Source of the DNA: Treponema putidum
Lineage (GTDB): Bacteria; Spirochaetota; Spirochaetia; Treponematales; Treponemataceae
NCBI RefSeq assembly: GCF_000755145.1
Contig: NZ_CP009228.1
Coordinates: 1,175,827 to 1,239,826 of the forward strand
DNA: 64,000 nt
Direction of reading: 5' to 3'
Numbering within the stretch: position 1 is the first letter of the stretch; every line of letters begins with the position of its first letter. The position numbers were made by a program, and so were the translations under genes. Shown here piece by piece: positions 52,383-62,935 of the stretch. The notes beneath the pieces are model-generated. The model was not told where the DNA came from, did no database searches, and saw nothing but the letters and a program-made list of their open reading frames with translations.

Positions 52383-53948
52383 TCAGTGTTTTTTCATCAG
52401 TTTTTCTTCATAAAAAACCGAGCGTTTTTCAATTTCGGAATTAAGCTTTTTTAAGCCTTTTTCTTCAAGCAGGGTTTTTTCGCCTGAAAATAAGGAGCGG
52501 CCCAGACCCAAACCCTTTGCATCGAATTCGATGCCCATACTTTCTACAACAGTGGGAAAAAGATCGAAGGTTGTAAATAGCCGGTTTTTATTCTTATCCG
52601 TTGTTTTTGCCGAATTTATAAAAGCATTGTAGGGGTGTCTGTTTTGTAGTTTCACGGTCGGCAGGTATAAATCCCCGCCCATGTATAAGTGATCCCCCAA
52701 AATGACTATTGTAGTATTTTTATAAAAGTCTTGAGTTTTAGCCCATTCTACAAAATCATAGGCTTTTTTTGATGCACCGGCGTAGACATTGTGTATTTTT
52801 TCAAAATAAAGGTTGGGACATTTTTCGTCGGCATAACCGCGGGGAGAGTGTGTGTCGGCAGTAAAAAAAATATAGACAAAAGGTTTATCTTCTTTTGAAA
52901 GTTCCGTAAGGTCTTCCCTTGCAAATTGATAGAGCTTTTCGTCCTCAAAGCCCCACCATACATTATAACCTTGAGGAATTCTTCCGTTTTCAACAAAGTA
53001 AGAATAATCTTGAACTTTAAAATTTTTATGACCGGTTAAAAAATTACCCAAGCAGCCGAAATTTTTATCTGCTGCCATACTGAACACAAGATTATATCCG
53101 TTATCGTATAAAAGGTCTCCTAGCCCGTAACCTCCTTCCATAAACCTATCGATTTTTAGTAAGGAAGTATTCAAGGATGAAATTTTAAAAGAAGATGCAT
53201 CAAAAGAAGGAAGATTTAAAATTAACGGGACTCCCATATTTAGGGAGGTAAAGGAAGCTATCGAATGAGAGGTTCCCATAACTTGGGTACCTCCGCCCAA
53301 TTTTTCACAGTGGCTGAATGAAAGGTTTTGCTCGGCTATCCCGCGTAATTCCGGAATAAGGTCATAACGGGATAAGCCTCCGAATTCCTTTGATGTAGCG
53401 CTTATTTCCATCGATTCAAGGTAGAGGATTATAAGATTCCTCTTTTTTTGAGGAAAGGTAAACTTTACTTTTGAAGGATCGATATAGTTAGTTTCATAAA
53501 GGTCTGTCGGATGGCTCAATTTATAATAGGCATATTGAATATACTCGAATTTATATTGGCAATATCCTAAAATAATGCACAGATAAATTGCCGTATAAAG
53601 ACGGGGTCTCTTTATCAAGACAGGGAAAATACGGTAAGTTTTTTCTTGCTTTGTTGTTAAAATAAATTTTGTCTCTTTTAATATTAAAACAAGGTTTACA
53701 ATGGATAGTATTATAGGAATTACAAGTGCCTTTATATAAAAACTTAGAAGAATTTCACTGCTTGTGCCGTCAATGGGTGTTACGGTAGTAAAGATAAGCT
53801 GATCTATTTGGGCATGAGGAAAAACTCCTAAAAGCCAGATTATAAGCATTATAAGAAAAGCGTACAAAAATACAAAAAGGCTGCCTAAAAAAGCTTGCTT
53901 TTTCTTTTCTTTTTTATTTGTGAATTCAATTTTTTCTCTTATAAACAT
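52383..53948 (-). CDS. LTA synthase/sulfatase-family membrane protein
   Basis: 521 residues. About five N-terminal membrane helices (to ~residue 150), then an extracytoplasmic sulfatase-fold domain. Visible metal-site motifs: NLIILYLESMEISATS near residues 171-186, FFTADTHSPRG, and VILGDHLYMGGDLY. The family includes LtaS and OpgB, which transfer phosphoglycerol; treponemes lack classical LTA, so the target is likely a glycolipid or glucan. Single gene. Confidence 0.88.
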   Translation of the reverse strand: MFIREKIEFTNKKEKKKQAFLGSLFVFLYAFLIMLIIWLLGVFPHAQIDQLIFTTVTPIDGTSSEILLSFYIKALVIPIILSIVNLVLILKETKFILTTKQEKTYRIFPVLIKRPRLYTAIYLCIILGYCQYKFEYIQYAYYKLSHPTDLYETNYIDPSKVKFTFPQKKRNLIILYLESMEISATSKEFGGLSRYDLIPELRGIAEQNLSFSHCEKLGGGTQVMGTSHSIASFTSLNMGVPLILNLPSFDASSFKISSLNTSLLKIDRFMEGGYGLGDLLYDNGYNLVFSMAADKNFGCLGNFLTGHKNFKVQDYSYFVENGRIPQGYNVWWGFEDEKLYQFAREDLTELSKEDKPFVYIFFTADTHSPRGYADEKCPNLYFEKIHNVYAGASKKAYDFVEWAKTQDFYKNTTIVILGDHLYMGGDLYLPTVKLQNRHPYNAFINSAKTTDKNKNRLFTTFDLFPTVVESMGIEFDAKGLGLGRSLFSGEKTLLEEKGLKKLNSEIEKRSVFYEEKLMKKH

Positions 53949-53979
53949 ATCGCATCTTTAAGCTTTCAAGCTAAAAAAT

Positions 53980-55178
53980 TTATCCCGTATATTTATCGAA
54001 ATATCCCTGTATAAATATGATAGGGGTTCCCTTGTCGCCGCTTCCCGATGTAAGGTCAGAAAGAGAGCCTATTAGGTCGATAAGCCTCCTCGGTGTAGTC
54101 CCTTGAGACTCCATAGAGTCTATGTGGGAGGAGGTTTCTTTTTGATGTTTTTCGATATATTCGGCAATTTTTTGCTTTTGTTCTTCTTTGCTTAGGTCTT
54201 TAAAGTTGTTGTCTGCCAGATATTTTAATTTTACCTCATTGGGTTTGCCTTCAAGCCCCTTTGTATAAGCAGGCGAAACAACCGGATCGGCAAGCTCCCA
54301 AATTTTGCCTATCGGATCTTTAAAGGCTCCGTCTCCATAAACCATAACTTCAATGGTTTTGCCTGTTTTTTCTTTTATTATAGCCTGTATCTTATCGACA
54401 ATGACTTGAGCATTTTGGGGGAATAGCTTAATTCTGTCATCCCCGGATTTATTGGAACCTAAGAGGCCGTAAGTTGAATTAAAGCCGCTTCCGTTTACAG
54501 GGCTGCTCAAAATATCGTCGAGGCCTAAAACGGTCTTTGCTCCGGCTTTTTTTAAAAGTTTTTTGTTCTGTTCCGTGTATGAATATCGCAGGCTAAAACC
54601 GAATCGGTGTATTCTATTATTTTTTTGGAATCATTGGATAAGATTACAAAGGATTCGGGATTATGCTTTTTGATTATAGAATCATAATATTCTATATAGT
54701 CCATCCCTGTAAATTTATGCTTGTGGTCTCCGAATTTACTTCTAAATTCTTCTCTTGTAAAGGAATTTGTCCATGGATTTACATCGGAATCTTCAAAGAC
54801 ATCGGGGTCAATCAAGTGGTTGCCTACCTCATCGCTGGGATAGCTTAACATAATAATGAGCTTGTTTTTTGAACGGGCGATGCCTTCCAAACAAACGGAA
54901 AAACGGTTTCGGCTTAAAATCGGAAAGATTAAGCCTATGCATGAATCTCCGAATTTTGCCTTTATATCGGCTGCTATATCATCGGCTGTTGCATAGTTTC
55001 CCTGTGCACGGGCCACTATGGACTCCGTAACGGAAAGAATATCTTTATCATTTATTGTAAAGTTTTCGGCTTTTGCGGCATTTAGAAGAGTTTCGGCAGC
55101 AATGGAGGCTATGTCATCCCCCTCGCGTATTATCGGAGCAATCAGCCCCCTGGATGTAGTTCCTATAAATTTCTTCAT
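53980..55178 (-). pseudogene. CofE-like (coenzyme F420-0:L-glutamate ligase family) protein, frameshifted
   Basis: Frame 55178-54552 (FIGTTSRGLIAPIIREGDDIAS, VTESIVARAQGNYAT) and frame 54510-53980 (PVNGSGFNSTYGLLGSNKSGDD, VMVYGDGAFKDPIG) together form one ~400-aa member of the CofE/FbiB family. The link frame TEQNKKLLKKAGAKTVLGLD is readable if one base is restored at about 54574-54580 (CACGG, probably CACCGG). Treponemes do not make F420, so it may ligate glutamate to another acceptor. Confidence 0.85.
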
Positions 55179-55322
55179 TTCGAACCTCGAAAGGATATTA
55201 TATGGCCTTTTTTTTGTTTGTCAATAAGTTTTTTATTACTTGTTTTTTAATATAAAGACATCGACTGCCCATTGTAAAATAAAATAAATTATGTTAAACT
55301 TTTTGCAGATGAGGGGAATAAA

Positions 55323-56222
55323 ATGAAAAAAATTGCCTTTAGTTTTTTATGTTTAACTCTGATACTCAGTTTTTTTCTTTCTTGCGGAGGGAGAAAAGAT
55401 GCTTATGAAGCCGCCAAAAGCGGCCGAACTGAAAATTACATGTCCGAATCCAAAAGTGCATTATCAGATTCCGCTTTTACTGAAGACAAAAAAGAGTCTG
55501 AGGATGTTAATATTGCAAGTTTAGATAACACCGAAAACAACAATATCGAAAGAAAACTTATAAAAACGGGTTTTATAGAATTTGAAACTGAAGATATAAA
55601 AAAAACAAGGGAAATAATCGAAAACCTTGTAAAAAAATATCAAGCCTATATAAGTCAAGAAGATGAGAAACATTTTTATTCCGGCCTTAGACAAACAATT
55701 ATTGTTAGAATACCAAAACAAAACTTTGATGTTTTTTTAAATGAGCTCACTGCCGGTATTAAAAAACTTGATAATAAAAATATTACGGTTGAAGATGTTA
55801 CGGAAGAATTTGTAGACAGCCTTGCCCGATTAAGGGTAAAAAAAGAAACGGAACAGACTTATTTAAAAATTTTAGGCCAAGCAAAAACGGTAAAAGATAT
55901 TTTAGAAGTACAAAATCAAATTCAATATTTACGCTCCGATATTGAGTCAATCGAGGGCCGTTTATGCTATTTACAAAATTCGGTAAATTACAGCACCTTA
56001 AATATTTCAATGTATCAAAATATTACCGATGGTACGGCAAAGCCGTCATTCTTTACAAAATCCTTTGATGCTATAAAAGACGGAATAAGTCTTTTTAGCG
56101 ATATAATTATAGGTATCCTTTACCTTTGGATATTTATACTTATCATTATAGCGGTTTTAGTAATTATCATCAAAAAAAGACGCAATAAAAAAAGATTAAA
56201 GGAAAAACTTTTAGATAATTAG
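55323..56222 (+). CDS. DUF4349 lipoprotein
   Basis: 299 residues. A lipoprotein signal peptide ends in the lipobox LSCG (Cys near residue 21). The DUF4349 domain spans roughly residues 75-245: IERKLIKTGFIEFETEDI, VRIPKQNFDVFLNEL, LEVQNQIQYLRSDIESIEGRLCYL with a coiled coil. A C-terminal membrane helix (IIIGILYLWIFILIIIAVLVII) follows with a basic tail. GAGGGG lies before the ATG. It converges on the motility operon. Confidence 0.9.
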   Translation: MKKIAFSFLCLTLILSFFLSCGGRKDAYEAAKSGRTENYMSESKSALSDSAFTEDKKESEDVNIASLDNTENNNIERKLIKTGFIEFETEDIKKTREIIENLVKKYQAYISQEDEKHFYSGLRQTIIVRIPKQNFDVFLNELTAGIKKLDNKNITVEDVTEEFVDSLARLRVKKETEQTYLKILGQAKTVKDILEVQNQIQYLRSDIESIEGRLCYLQNSVNYSTLNISMYQNITDGTAKPSFFTKSFDAIKDGISLFSDIIIGILYLWIFILIIIAVLVIIIKKRRNKKRLKEKLLDN

Positions 56223-56840
56223 GTATTCATCGAAATTATAAGCTCTATTTCGCCGGTAGGAAGGGGGACTTTTTCGGCTATCAGCTCTATTGAAAGACCT
56301 TTTTTAGCCATTTCAATTATCTGTTCCTTCATCGAAGCTGTCCGATCGGGAACAATCCCTGATTTAGGAGCTAGAATTTGTTTTGTATATATCTTAATAG
56401 GTTCATCTTCGATATAAATATTTTCTTTTTTAGTTACTTGCTTTGGATGTCCGTTCTCCCTTATACCTCCATTTGAGGTTATAGGCCTTTCGGCTTTTGC
56501 CATAACATTTTTATCAAAGCCGGAAAAGGAATCGGCCTTGACTGTTTCAGCAAGGCTTTGGTAAACCCTTTCGGCAGCGCTTCGTTTTTCTTCTTCTTTT
56601 CCGGCAAGCAATATACGCTTGTCCAACTCAAGAATAAGACTGTTGACTTCCCTAATTTTATCTTCCATTATTGTAACGGACTGATCGGTTTGAAAAGCAA
56701 TTTGCGCTACCAATTTTTGAGTTTCATTTTTTATATTATTTATCGAAGCCCTATCAGAAAATTGATTTTTAAACTTAAAATAAAAAAGAGGATTAAAAAA
56801 TATTTAATACCAATAAAACAATTGCAATAATATTTATCAT
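56219..56840 (-). pseudogene. DUF6115-like membrane protein, frameshifted
   Basis: The ATG at 56840 overlaps the previous stop (ATGA) and reads MINIIAIVLLVLNIF before a stop caused by a T6 tract (coding strand; 56795-56800). With one T fewer it continues NPLFYFKFKNQFSD into the long frame 56713-56219. The result is a ~205-aa protein with N-terminal membrane helix, coiled coil, and a C-terminal KKGLSIELIAEKVPLPTGEIELI helix-turn-helix-like end, as in DUF6115 proteins at the end of motility operons. It may be a base-calling error. Confidence 0.75.
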
Positions 56841-57175
56841 CCCGAAATATCCACCCTTTGTCCCAAAGAAGGGTCTTTTATATATTCTTCAGTATCAGGC
56901 TCCTGCTCGGTTTGAGGTGTGGTTTGTTTTTTTGAACTTTCTTCTTTCTTGTTTTCCTCTTCAGGAGACCTTCCGTCCTTATTAATTCTAAGATTTTCAT
57001 TATTGTCGGAATCTACAATCTGAACAGTGCTTAATCTTTTTTCTGCATCAATTTTATTTTGCTGCTGCTGAGCATCCTTTACCATAGAAGCAAGCTGCTG
57101 TTCGGCTCCCTGCTGTTTGCCGACTTTAGCCATTTGAGCATATAGAGTTTGCAAATCAATTGGTTGAATAGCCAC
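56837..57175 (-). CDS. Hypothetical protein in motility operon
   Basis: About 112 residues from GTG 57175 (VAIQPIDLQTLYAQM), preceded by AAGG; it overlaps the FapA-like gene by 20 nt. The sequence is polar and Gln/Glu/Lys-rich (AQQQQNKIDAEKR, KKEESSKKQTTPQTEQEPD), largely disordered. The opening resembles small treponemal proteins found between fapA and DUF6115 genes. Function unknown. Confidence 0.7.
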   Translation of the reverse strand: MAIQPIDLQTLYAQMAKVGKQQGAEQQLASMVKDAQQQQNKIDAEKRLSTVQIVDSDNNENLRINKDGRSPEEENKKEESSKKQTTPQTEQEPDTEEYIKDPSLGQRVDISG

Positions 57176-59127
57176 TTGGAACCTTCTTAAAATCCTCTTC
57201 GTTTTCTTCCTGATACTTTCCGTAACGTACAATTCCCTTGTCAAGATAGAATGTAGTAGCTTTACAATCCATCCTTACATCCTCGGCAGTGTCCCTTATT
57301 ACTATGCGTACTCCCGGATATACATGTCCTGAAGCGGAAACCCTGCCTTGATTTTTCAATGTATTTAGATATTCTTTTATTTGGGTAATTTCTTTTTGTA
57401 CTTCGTTAATCTCGGTTTGAAGAGTATATTTATACTCGTTCATTTTATTATAATTTTCTTCTTTGTCTTTTGGCAGTTCTCCCCGCTTGGATTTAAGCTC
57501 TTCAAGACTCATTAGATTAAGTCTCAGGTCTTCAAGGCTCTTTTGATCCATTTCTTGTTTTTGAAGCAAAAAGTTTAGCCTCTCCTTGCTTTTGGGGTCG
57601 AAGCCTACACTTACCACAAGATCGTTCCCGCCTGAAACGCTGCCCAAATTTCTGGCCGAAATAGATTCGGAGGCACTTAAATTGCCGCTTATTATGTCGG
57701 CTTTTTTTTCCGCGGCATATGATTTTGCGGTTAGCCATTACATTCGATTTTATAATACCGTCCGAAACAATTACCATATCTCCGGCCTCAACTACGTCTG
57801 TGTTTTGAATAAATTTAGACCATATGGATTTGCCCGCTCTTATTGCGCCGCCTTCTTTACCCATGATGCCCTGACTTACAACTATATCGCCTTCGGTATC
57901 AAGCTCCGCCCTGCCGACCGAGCCTTTTACCTCAATATTACCGGAGGCTTTTATAACAAAGCCGTCATCGACATTTCCGTTTACAAATACGGAGCCTAAG
58001 AATGTAATATTTCCGGTTCTGATTGAAACGTCGCCTTCAACTACATAGATTTCTTGTACCGTAATCTTATTTTTTACTAAAAGAACTTGTCCGTTTACTT
58101 CAGCGACTATAGTTAAACCATCCGCAGCAATCTTTGTATTTTTGCCTACGGGCATAACAATATCTTTTCCGTTAAGAGCCTCAAGGTATTTTCCCGTAAC
58201 GGTTTTTCCGGGCTTTCCTCTTTGGGCAGGAACCTTTTGAGCCACAGGCTGCCCTTCTACAACGTTTTGAATGAGGTTTAATTCCTTAAAATTGATTTGT
58301 CCGGAGCGGGTTTCCTGCAAACGTACCTGTGTGTTATCCACTTCAAAATTATAAATAATCTTTGCATCGGCACCGTTTTGAGGTGCTATACCTTCCGCTA
58401 CTAAATAATCTTCACGGTACACAGGAGAGTCTTGGAATTGTTTGACTCTCTCTTCATTTATTCCGACTATTATTCTGTTATTCTTTAAAAATGCGATAAT
58501 CGTATCTGCGGAAAGGTCAACTCCGCCTGCCGTAGGAGGAGTTACATAAAGGTAGGCCTTCATTTCATCATCGCTTATATTGACGGCCATCGCAGCATCA
58601 TTGCCGGGTATCCGTTTATAAGGAGCAACCCTGACATATTCTCCGCTTTTTTCATCCAATATTGGGGTAAGCACATCATCTTCAGGTATGGGAAGAGCTC
58701 TGTCTCTAAACTTGTCTCTTGCGGCCTTTATGTCAAAAAGGCGGCCGTTTCCTGAAGGGGGTGTTACCTTAAAGTAAATGCCGTCTGCTGCACAGAACAC
58801 ATAGCCCATTCCGTCTTTATTTATAATTGCCTCACCTTCAATTATATCTTCGGCCTCAGGCTTTTCTTCTTCTGTATGTTGAGGTTTTTTTACTTTTATG
58901 GTTTCATAGGCTCTTATTTTCCATTCTTTTGGAATTATGGCAAAAAAGCCGGAAGCGCCTTTTTGCAGAATTTCATAGTCTATTGATGAAACAGGCATTC
59001 CCAGTTGTATAGCTGCATTAGCAAGGGCTTCATCAAGGGTATCTCCGCTTATATCAACAAAAAAACGCCCTGAATCCAATTCATGCATTTCAGACATTTT
59101 TTCTTGTATTTGATTAAGCCTAATCAT
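57156..59127 (-). pseudogene. FapA-like (DUF342) protein, frameshifted
   Basis: The frame from ATG 59127 carries an N-terminal Jag-N-like domain (FFVDISGDTLDEALANAAIQLGM) and the DUF342 parallel-beta region (DVSIRTGNITFLGSVFVNG, NIEVKGSVGRAELDTEGDIV). It goes off after CRGKK. The protein continues ADIISGNLSASESISARNL in the other frame to 57156, including a coiled coil and a C-terminal KATTFYLDKGIVRYG. Deleting one A from the A8 tract at 57702-57709 joins them to about 656 aa. Located between fliA and hypothetical genes; FapA-type proteins are linked to polar placement in other bacteria. Confidence 0.87.
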
Positions 59128-59136
59128 ATATTCCCC

Positions 59137-59925
59137 CTACTTTATACCCTTAGTAACATTTGAGAGTTTAGCTTTTAATTTTACGTTTGCACTTGTATGT
59201 ATCTGCGATACGCGAGATTCGGTTACGTGAAGGACTTCTCCTATTTCTCTTAGGGTCATATCTTCATAATAGTACATAATTAAAACCTTTTTCTCTCTTT
59301 CAGGCAATTCTTTAAGAGCTTCAGATATAACGCGTTTTGTATCTTCACGTTCTACAATTACATCCGGATTCAAGGAGGAAGGCGACTCAATTATATCGCC
59401 TACGGAAAACTCTTCAGAGTCATCATTGGAAAATCTTAGATCAGTTAACGAAATAACATTTGTTCCCGATATTTTTAATAAAAGAGAATTATATTCTTCA
59501 ATATCCAATCCCATTGCATGGGCGATTTCTTCGTTGGAAGCAGAACGCCCTAAGCGGGCTTCCAAATCGGCAATAGTTTCTTCAATTTCACGGCTTTTTT
59601 GACGCACAGACCTAGGAACCCAGTCTATAGACCGCAGTTCATCAAAGATAGCTCCTCTTATTCGATTAACGGCATAGGTATTAAATTTAACATTTTTATC
59701 AAGATCATATTTTTCTATAGCGTCCAGTAGGCCGAAGACTCCATATCCTACCAGATCGTCGAATTCTACATTAGTCGGCATTCCTATTCCTATCTTGCCG
59801 GCAACGTATTTTACCAATGGAGCATACTTTAAAATAAAATATTCTCGGATTTTAGGATCTGAGGTCTTTTTGTATTTTTCCCAAAGTTCGTCTTCAGGAA
59901 TATTTTCATAATCCGTATTTGCCAT
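59137..59925 (-). CDS. fliA: Flagellar sigma factor sigma-28
   Basis: 262 residues from ATG 59925 (MANTDYENI). Region 2 KYAPLVKYVAGKIGIGMPTNVEFDDLVGYGVFGLLDAIEKYD, region 3 VPRSVRQKSREIEETIADLE, and region 4 YEDMTLREIGEVLHVTESRVSQIHTSANVKL are complete. It directs RNA polymerase to late flagellar and chemotaxis promoters. AAGGTG precedes the start. It follows flhF-flhG and a hypothetical gene. Confidence 0.95.
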   Translation of the reverse strand: MANTDYENIPEDELWEKYKKTSDPKIREYFILKYAPLVKYVAGKIGIGMPTNVEFDDLVGYGVFGLLDAIEKYDLDKNVKFNTYAVNRIRGAIFDELRSIDWVPRSVRQKSREIEETIADLEARLGRSASNEEIAHAMGLDIEEYNSLLLKISGTNVISLTDLRFSNDDSEEFSVGDIIESPSSLNPDVIVEREDTKRVISEALKELPEREKKVLIMYYYEDMTLREIGEVLHVTESRVSQIHTSANVKLKAKLSNVTKGIK

Positions 59926-59958
59926 TACCCACACCTTTTATATTCATAATTAAACAAT

Positions 59959-60636
59959 TTAGGAATCCCTTTTAAGCACAGTCCGAATTGCACTAACCAT
60001 AGTGTTCGTATCCATACCTGAAGCGGCTAAATCGGTCGAAACATCAAATGCAGATGTTCCCCTTTGGGTAAAATCCATTTGATCATCTCCCTGTTCCGAG
60101 TCATCCTCGGGTATAAAATCCTGTAAATCCGGAAGTTCTTCCAATTCTTTTACAGTATTTTTTTCTTGTTTTTTTACGGTTTCAATGGTTTTATCTGAAG
60201 ATTCCTCTCTACCTACAGAGGCTGCTGAAGCATCTTTTGCAGTATCAAAATCTTCTTGATCCGGTTTTCGCTCACCTAAGCCTTGTATATCATCCAATAC
60301 AGAGTCTTCATCGGCCTTTACTGCATCAGATTCCGCGGCAGATATTTCTTCATCATTTATAACCGGCATTTCTATAGGGTCGTCAATGCTTATATTTACA
60401 TTCTTTCCGGTTTCTTTTTTGGCGGCTCCCTGAGTACTAAGAGGCTGAAATAAGTCCGGCACAAAATGTTCCAAAAGAATTTGTACTCCAAAAACAAAGC
60501 CGCCGCTTATTAAGAAAATAATCAAAGACCGCATTAGTATTGCAGAAAAACGAACCCCGCTTACCAAACCCAATAGGACAGACAGAGCTAACGCAATTAA
60601 AGCGCATATAAGGGGAATTTTCAATTTTGCCGTCAC
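59959..60636 (-). CDS. Membrane-anchored acidic protein of the motility operon
   Basis: 225 residues. Two hydrophobic helices at the N-terminus (LICALIALALSVLLGLVSG; SLIIFLISGGFVFGVQILL) precede a long acidic, low-complexity cytoplasmic tail ending in DLAASGMDTNTMVSAIRTVLKRD. Conserved in place between flhG and fliA in treponemes as I recall; no family function. A flagellum-related scaffold is possible. Confidence 0.8.
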   Translation of the reverse strand: MTAKLKIPLICALIALALSVLLGLVSGVRFSAILMRSLIIFLISGGFVFGVQILLEHFVPDLFQPLSTQGAAKKETGKNVNISIDDPIEMPVINDEEISAAESDAVKADEDSVLDDIQGLGERKPDQEDFDTAKDASAASVGREESSDKTIETVKKQEKNTVKELEELPDLQDFIPEDDSEQGDDQMDFTQRGTSAFDVSTDLAASGMDTNTMVSAIRTVLKRDS

Positions 60637-60672
60637 TCTCTGAACCTCCTATCGTTAATTTTAAAAAATGAC

Positions 60673-61563
60673 TTAGTCCCACTTTCTTCCAAACAGTTTT
60701 TGTAAGAAACCGGAAAAACCTGAATATTCATTATAATCCGTTTTTTCAAGTTTTGCAACTATGTGGCGCAAACAACCGGACGCTTTACTCTTTGGAGCAT
60801 GTATAAAGAAGGGTTTTTGCTTTAAAACAGCCTGTTCAACAGCCGGATCATTATAAATAAAGCCCAAGTACTCGACTTTTAAATTTAAAAATTGGGCTAC
60901 TATTTGTATCATCCTCTCTGCTATTTTTTTGCCTTCAAGGGCGGAATTTACGCGGTTGACAATCATTTTTAAGTTTAAATCATAGTTTTCCACTTCGGTA
61001 GCTATTATTTTTATAATCCCATAGGCATCGGTTATAGCCGTAGGTTCCGAAGTGGTAACAATTACAACCTCATCGGCAGCAGCGACAAAGCTAAGCACAT
61101 TCTTAGAAACACCTGCGCTTGTATCGATTATTATTATATCGGCTTCTGCAAGAGTGTATAATTCCTTAATAAAATCGGACCTTTCAGCCTCTTCCATATT
61201 TGCAATTTTTGAAAAACCGGAGGCTCCTGCGATAAATTTTATTCCATATTCCGTATCGATTATGATATCCGACATTTTCTTTTGCTTTTTCATTACATGA
61301 TAAAGATTGAATTTCGGAATTATATTCATCATAACGTTTACATTTGCAAGGCCTAGGTCTGCATCGATTACAATAACGTTTTTTCCCATCTTTGCATAGG
61401 CAATCCCCATATTTGTAGAGATATTCGTTTTTCCTACGCCGCCTTTTCCGCTGGTTACGGCAATTATCCTAGTCTTACGTTTAGGAGGAAGGTCTGATAA
61501 GTCTTTGTTGCCGTTGTTTTTATTTTTCATCAATGTTTTTAAATCTTCTGCCTGATCTGTCAT
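60673..61563 (-). CDS. flhG: MinD-like flagellar number regulator FlhG (FleN)
   Basis: 296 residues. A deviant Walker A TSGKGGVGKTNISTN lies near residues 37-51, the switch DADLGLANVNVMM near 69-81, and DTSAGVSKNVLSF near 149. The C-terminus has an amphipathic region (LQKLFGRKWD) for membrane binding. FlhG restrains FlhF and sets flagellar number. It starts 1 nt after the flhF stop. Confidence 0.94.
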   Translation of the reverse strand: MTDQAEDLKTLMKNKNNGNKDLSDLPPKRKTRIIAVTSGKGGVGKTNISTNMGIAYAKMGKNVIVIDADLGLANVNVMMNIIPKFNLYHVMKKQKKMSDIIIDTEYGIKFIAGASGFSKIANMEEAERSDFIKELYTLAEADIIIIDTSAGVSKNVLSFVAAADEVVIVTTSEPTAITDAYGIIKIIATEVENYDLNLKMIVNRVNSALEGKKIAERMIQIVAQFLNLKVEYLGFIYNDPAVEQAVLKQKPFFIHAPKSKASGCLRHIVAKLEKTDYNEYSGFSGFLQKLFGRKWD

Positions 61564-61564
61564 C

Positions 61565-62887
61565 TTAACTCCATACTATAGAAATTTCGTCATTGAAATT
61601 TTCATTGATATACTCCAAAGGGAATCCCGTAAGTTTTCTTAAAAAACTTATTTTAGAAGCCTTTGCAATATCTCTCGGGACTTTTTGCCCTTCGGTTATA
61701 TATGCGGCAGGAATCTTGTATTCATCTAAAACACTTATAATGCTGCCCACATGAGCAGTTTCATCAAGTTTTGTAACTATCAGGCTGGAAAAATCAAAAA
61801 CCGAATATTGTTTTATTATTTCGCTTATATCGGCAGCCTTAGTTACGGCACTAATTACAAGATGAATTTCTATCCGTCCCGGCTCTATTTCATCAAAATA
61901 TTTTTGCATTTCAAGAATTTTTTCGGGATCGGACGGACTTCGCCCCGTCGTATCTATGCATATAATATCGGCAGAATCCTTATATAGATCGAGATATTTG
62001 CGCAAATCTAAGGGATCGCTTGCAATTATTAAGGGAATATCCATGTGTTCACAGTATTTTTTTATCTGAAATGCCGCCCCTATCCTAAACTGATCAAGGG
62101 TGATAACCCTCACATCCAGAGGTCTGCCTTCAAGTTTTGAAATAGCCAAAACATAGTAGGCGGCAAGTTTTGCAAGAGTTGTGGTCTTTCCTATACCTGT
62201 AGGCCCAACCAATGCAATCAAACCCTGTTTTTTTCTTTCTTCTTTTTTTATGGGAATAGAAGAAGCTATCCATTCCAGTACTTTTTTTTGTACGGTTTCA
62301 AAATCATTTAATTCGGCTAAACTCAAGTTAGCCGTTATTTTGTTTTTTATGGAACGGATATATTTAGCGGTAAAATCATTTTCTTCCAAAAGAGCTTCAA
62401 TTTTTACAATGTTTTCATGTTCTTGTGAAGATTCCGTCTTTTGTTTTATCTGTTCAGCGAGCCGTTCAACGGTATCTGCCAGTTTTTTAAGCTCGATAGA
62501 TTCAATATTACCTTTTGAAGGAGCGGGGGCCTGATTTTCAAGTTTTTCTATATACGGCATCATCTTTTCAGCCATTTCTTCCGATTGAGATGCAGCCATT
62601 TTTATTATTTTTAAGCGCTCTTCTTCAATATTCATAGGAGAATAGTTTGTTACGGATTTTTGTTTTGACTGTGTTTGTTTTTCTTCATTATCACCGGAGA
62701 ATTTTGGAATAAAGGATTCGTTTTGGATATTAAAACTTACCCTTATTGTCTCCTTGTTAAAAAAACTAAAGAAGCCTTCATTTCTTTTTATCTCGCGCCG
62801 GGTAATCATTATATTCGGCCCGTACTTTTCTTGAATTTTTTGAATACACTTTTCATATGTTGAAGCTTCCTCGACAAATGTTTCCAT
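61565..62887 (-). CDS. flhF: Flagellar GTPase FlhF
   Basis: About 440 residues from ATG 62887 (METFVEEAS), with GGTGG upstream. An N-terminal basic/disordered B domain with coiled coil, then the SRP-GTPase NG domain: G1 VGPTGIGKTTTLAKLAAYY near residue 230, DQFRIGAAFQI, G3 CIDTTGRSPSDP, and VTKLDETAHVGSIISVL. It localises flagellar assembly to the pole. First gene of the operon flhF-flhG-hyp-fliA-fapA-hyp-DUF6115. Confidence 0.95.
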   Translation of the reverse strand: METFVEEASTYEKCIQKIQEKYGPNIMITRREIKRNEGFFSFFNKETIRVSFNIQNESFIPKFSGDNEEKQTQSKQKSVTNYSPMNIEEERLKIIKMAASQSEEMAEKMMPYIEKLENQAPAPSKGNIESIELKKLADTVERLAEQIKQKTESSQEHENIVKIEALLEENDFTAKYIRSIKNKITANLSLAELNDFETVQKKVLEWIASSIPIKKEERKKQGLIALVGPTGIGKTTTLAKLAAYYVLAISKLEGRPLDVRVITLDQFRIGAAFQIKKYCEHMDIPLIIASDPLDLRKYLDLYKDSADIICIDTTGRSPSDPEKILEMQKYFDEIEPGRIEIHLVISAVTKAADISEIIKQYSVFDFSSLIVTKLDETAHVGSIISVLDEYKIPAAYITEGQKVPRDIAKASKISFLRKLTGFPLEYINENFNDEISIVWS

Positions 62888-62935
62888 AATAAACTTTATA
62901 CCACCCAAAGCCATTATAAAACATTTTTATAAATT

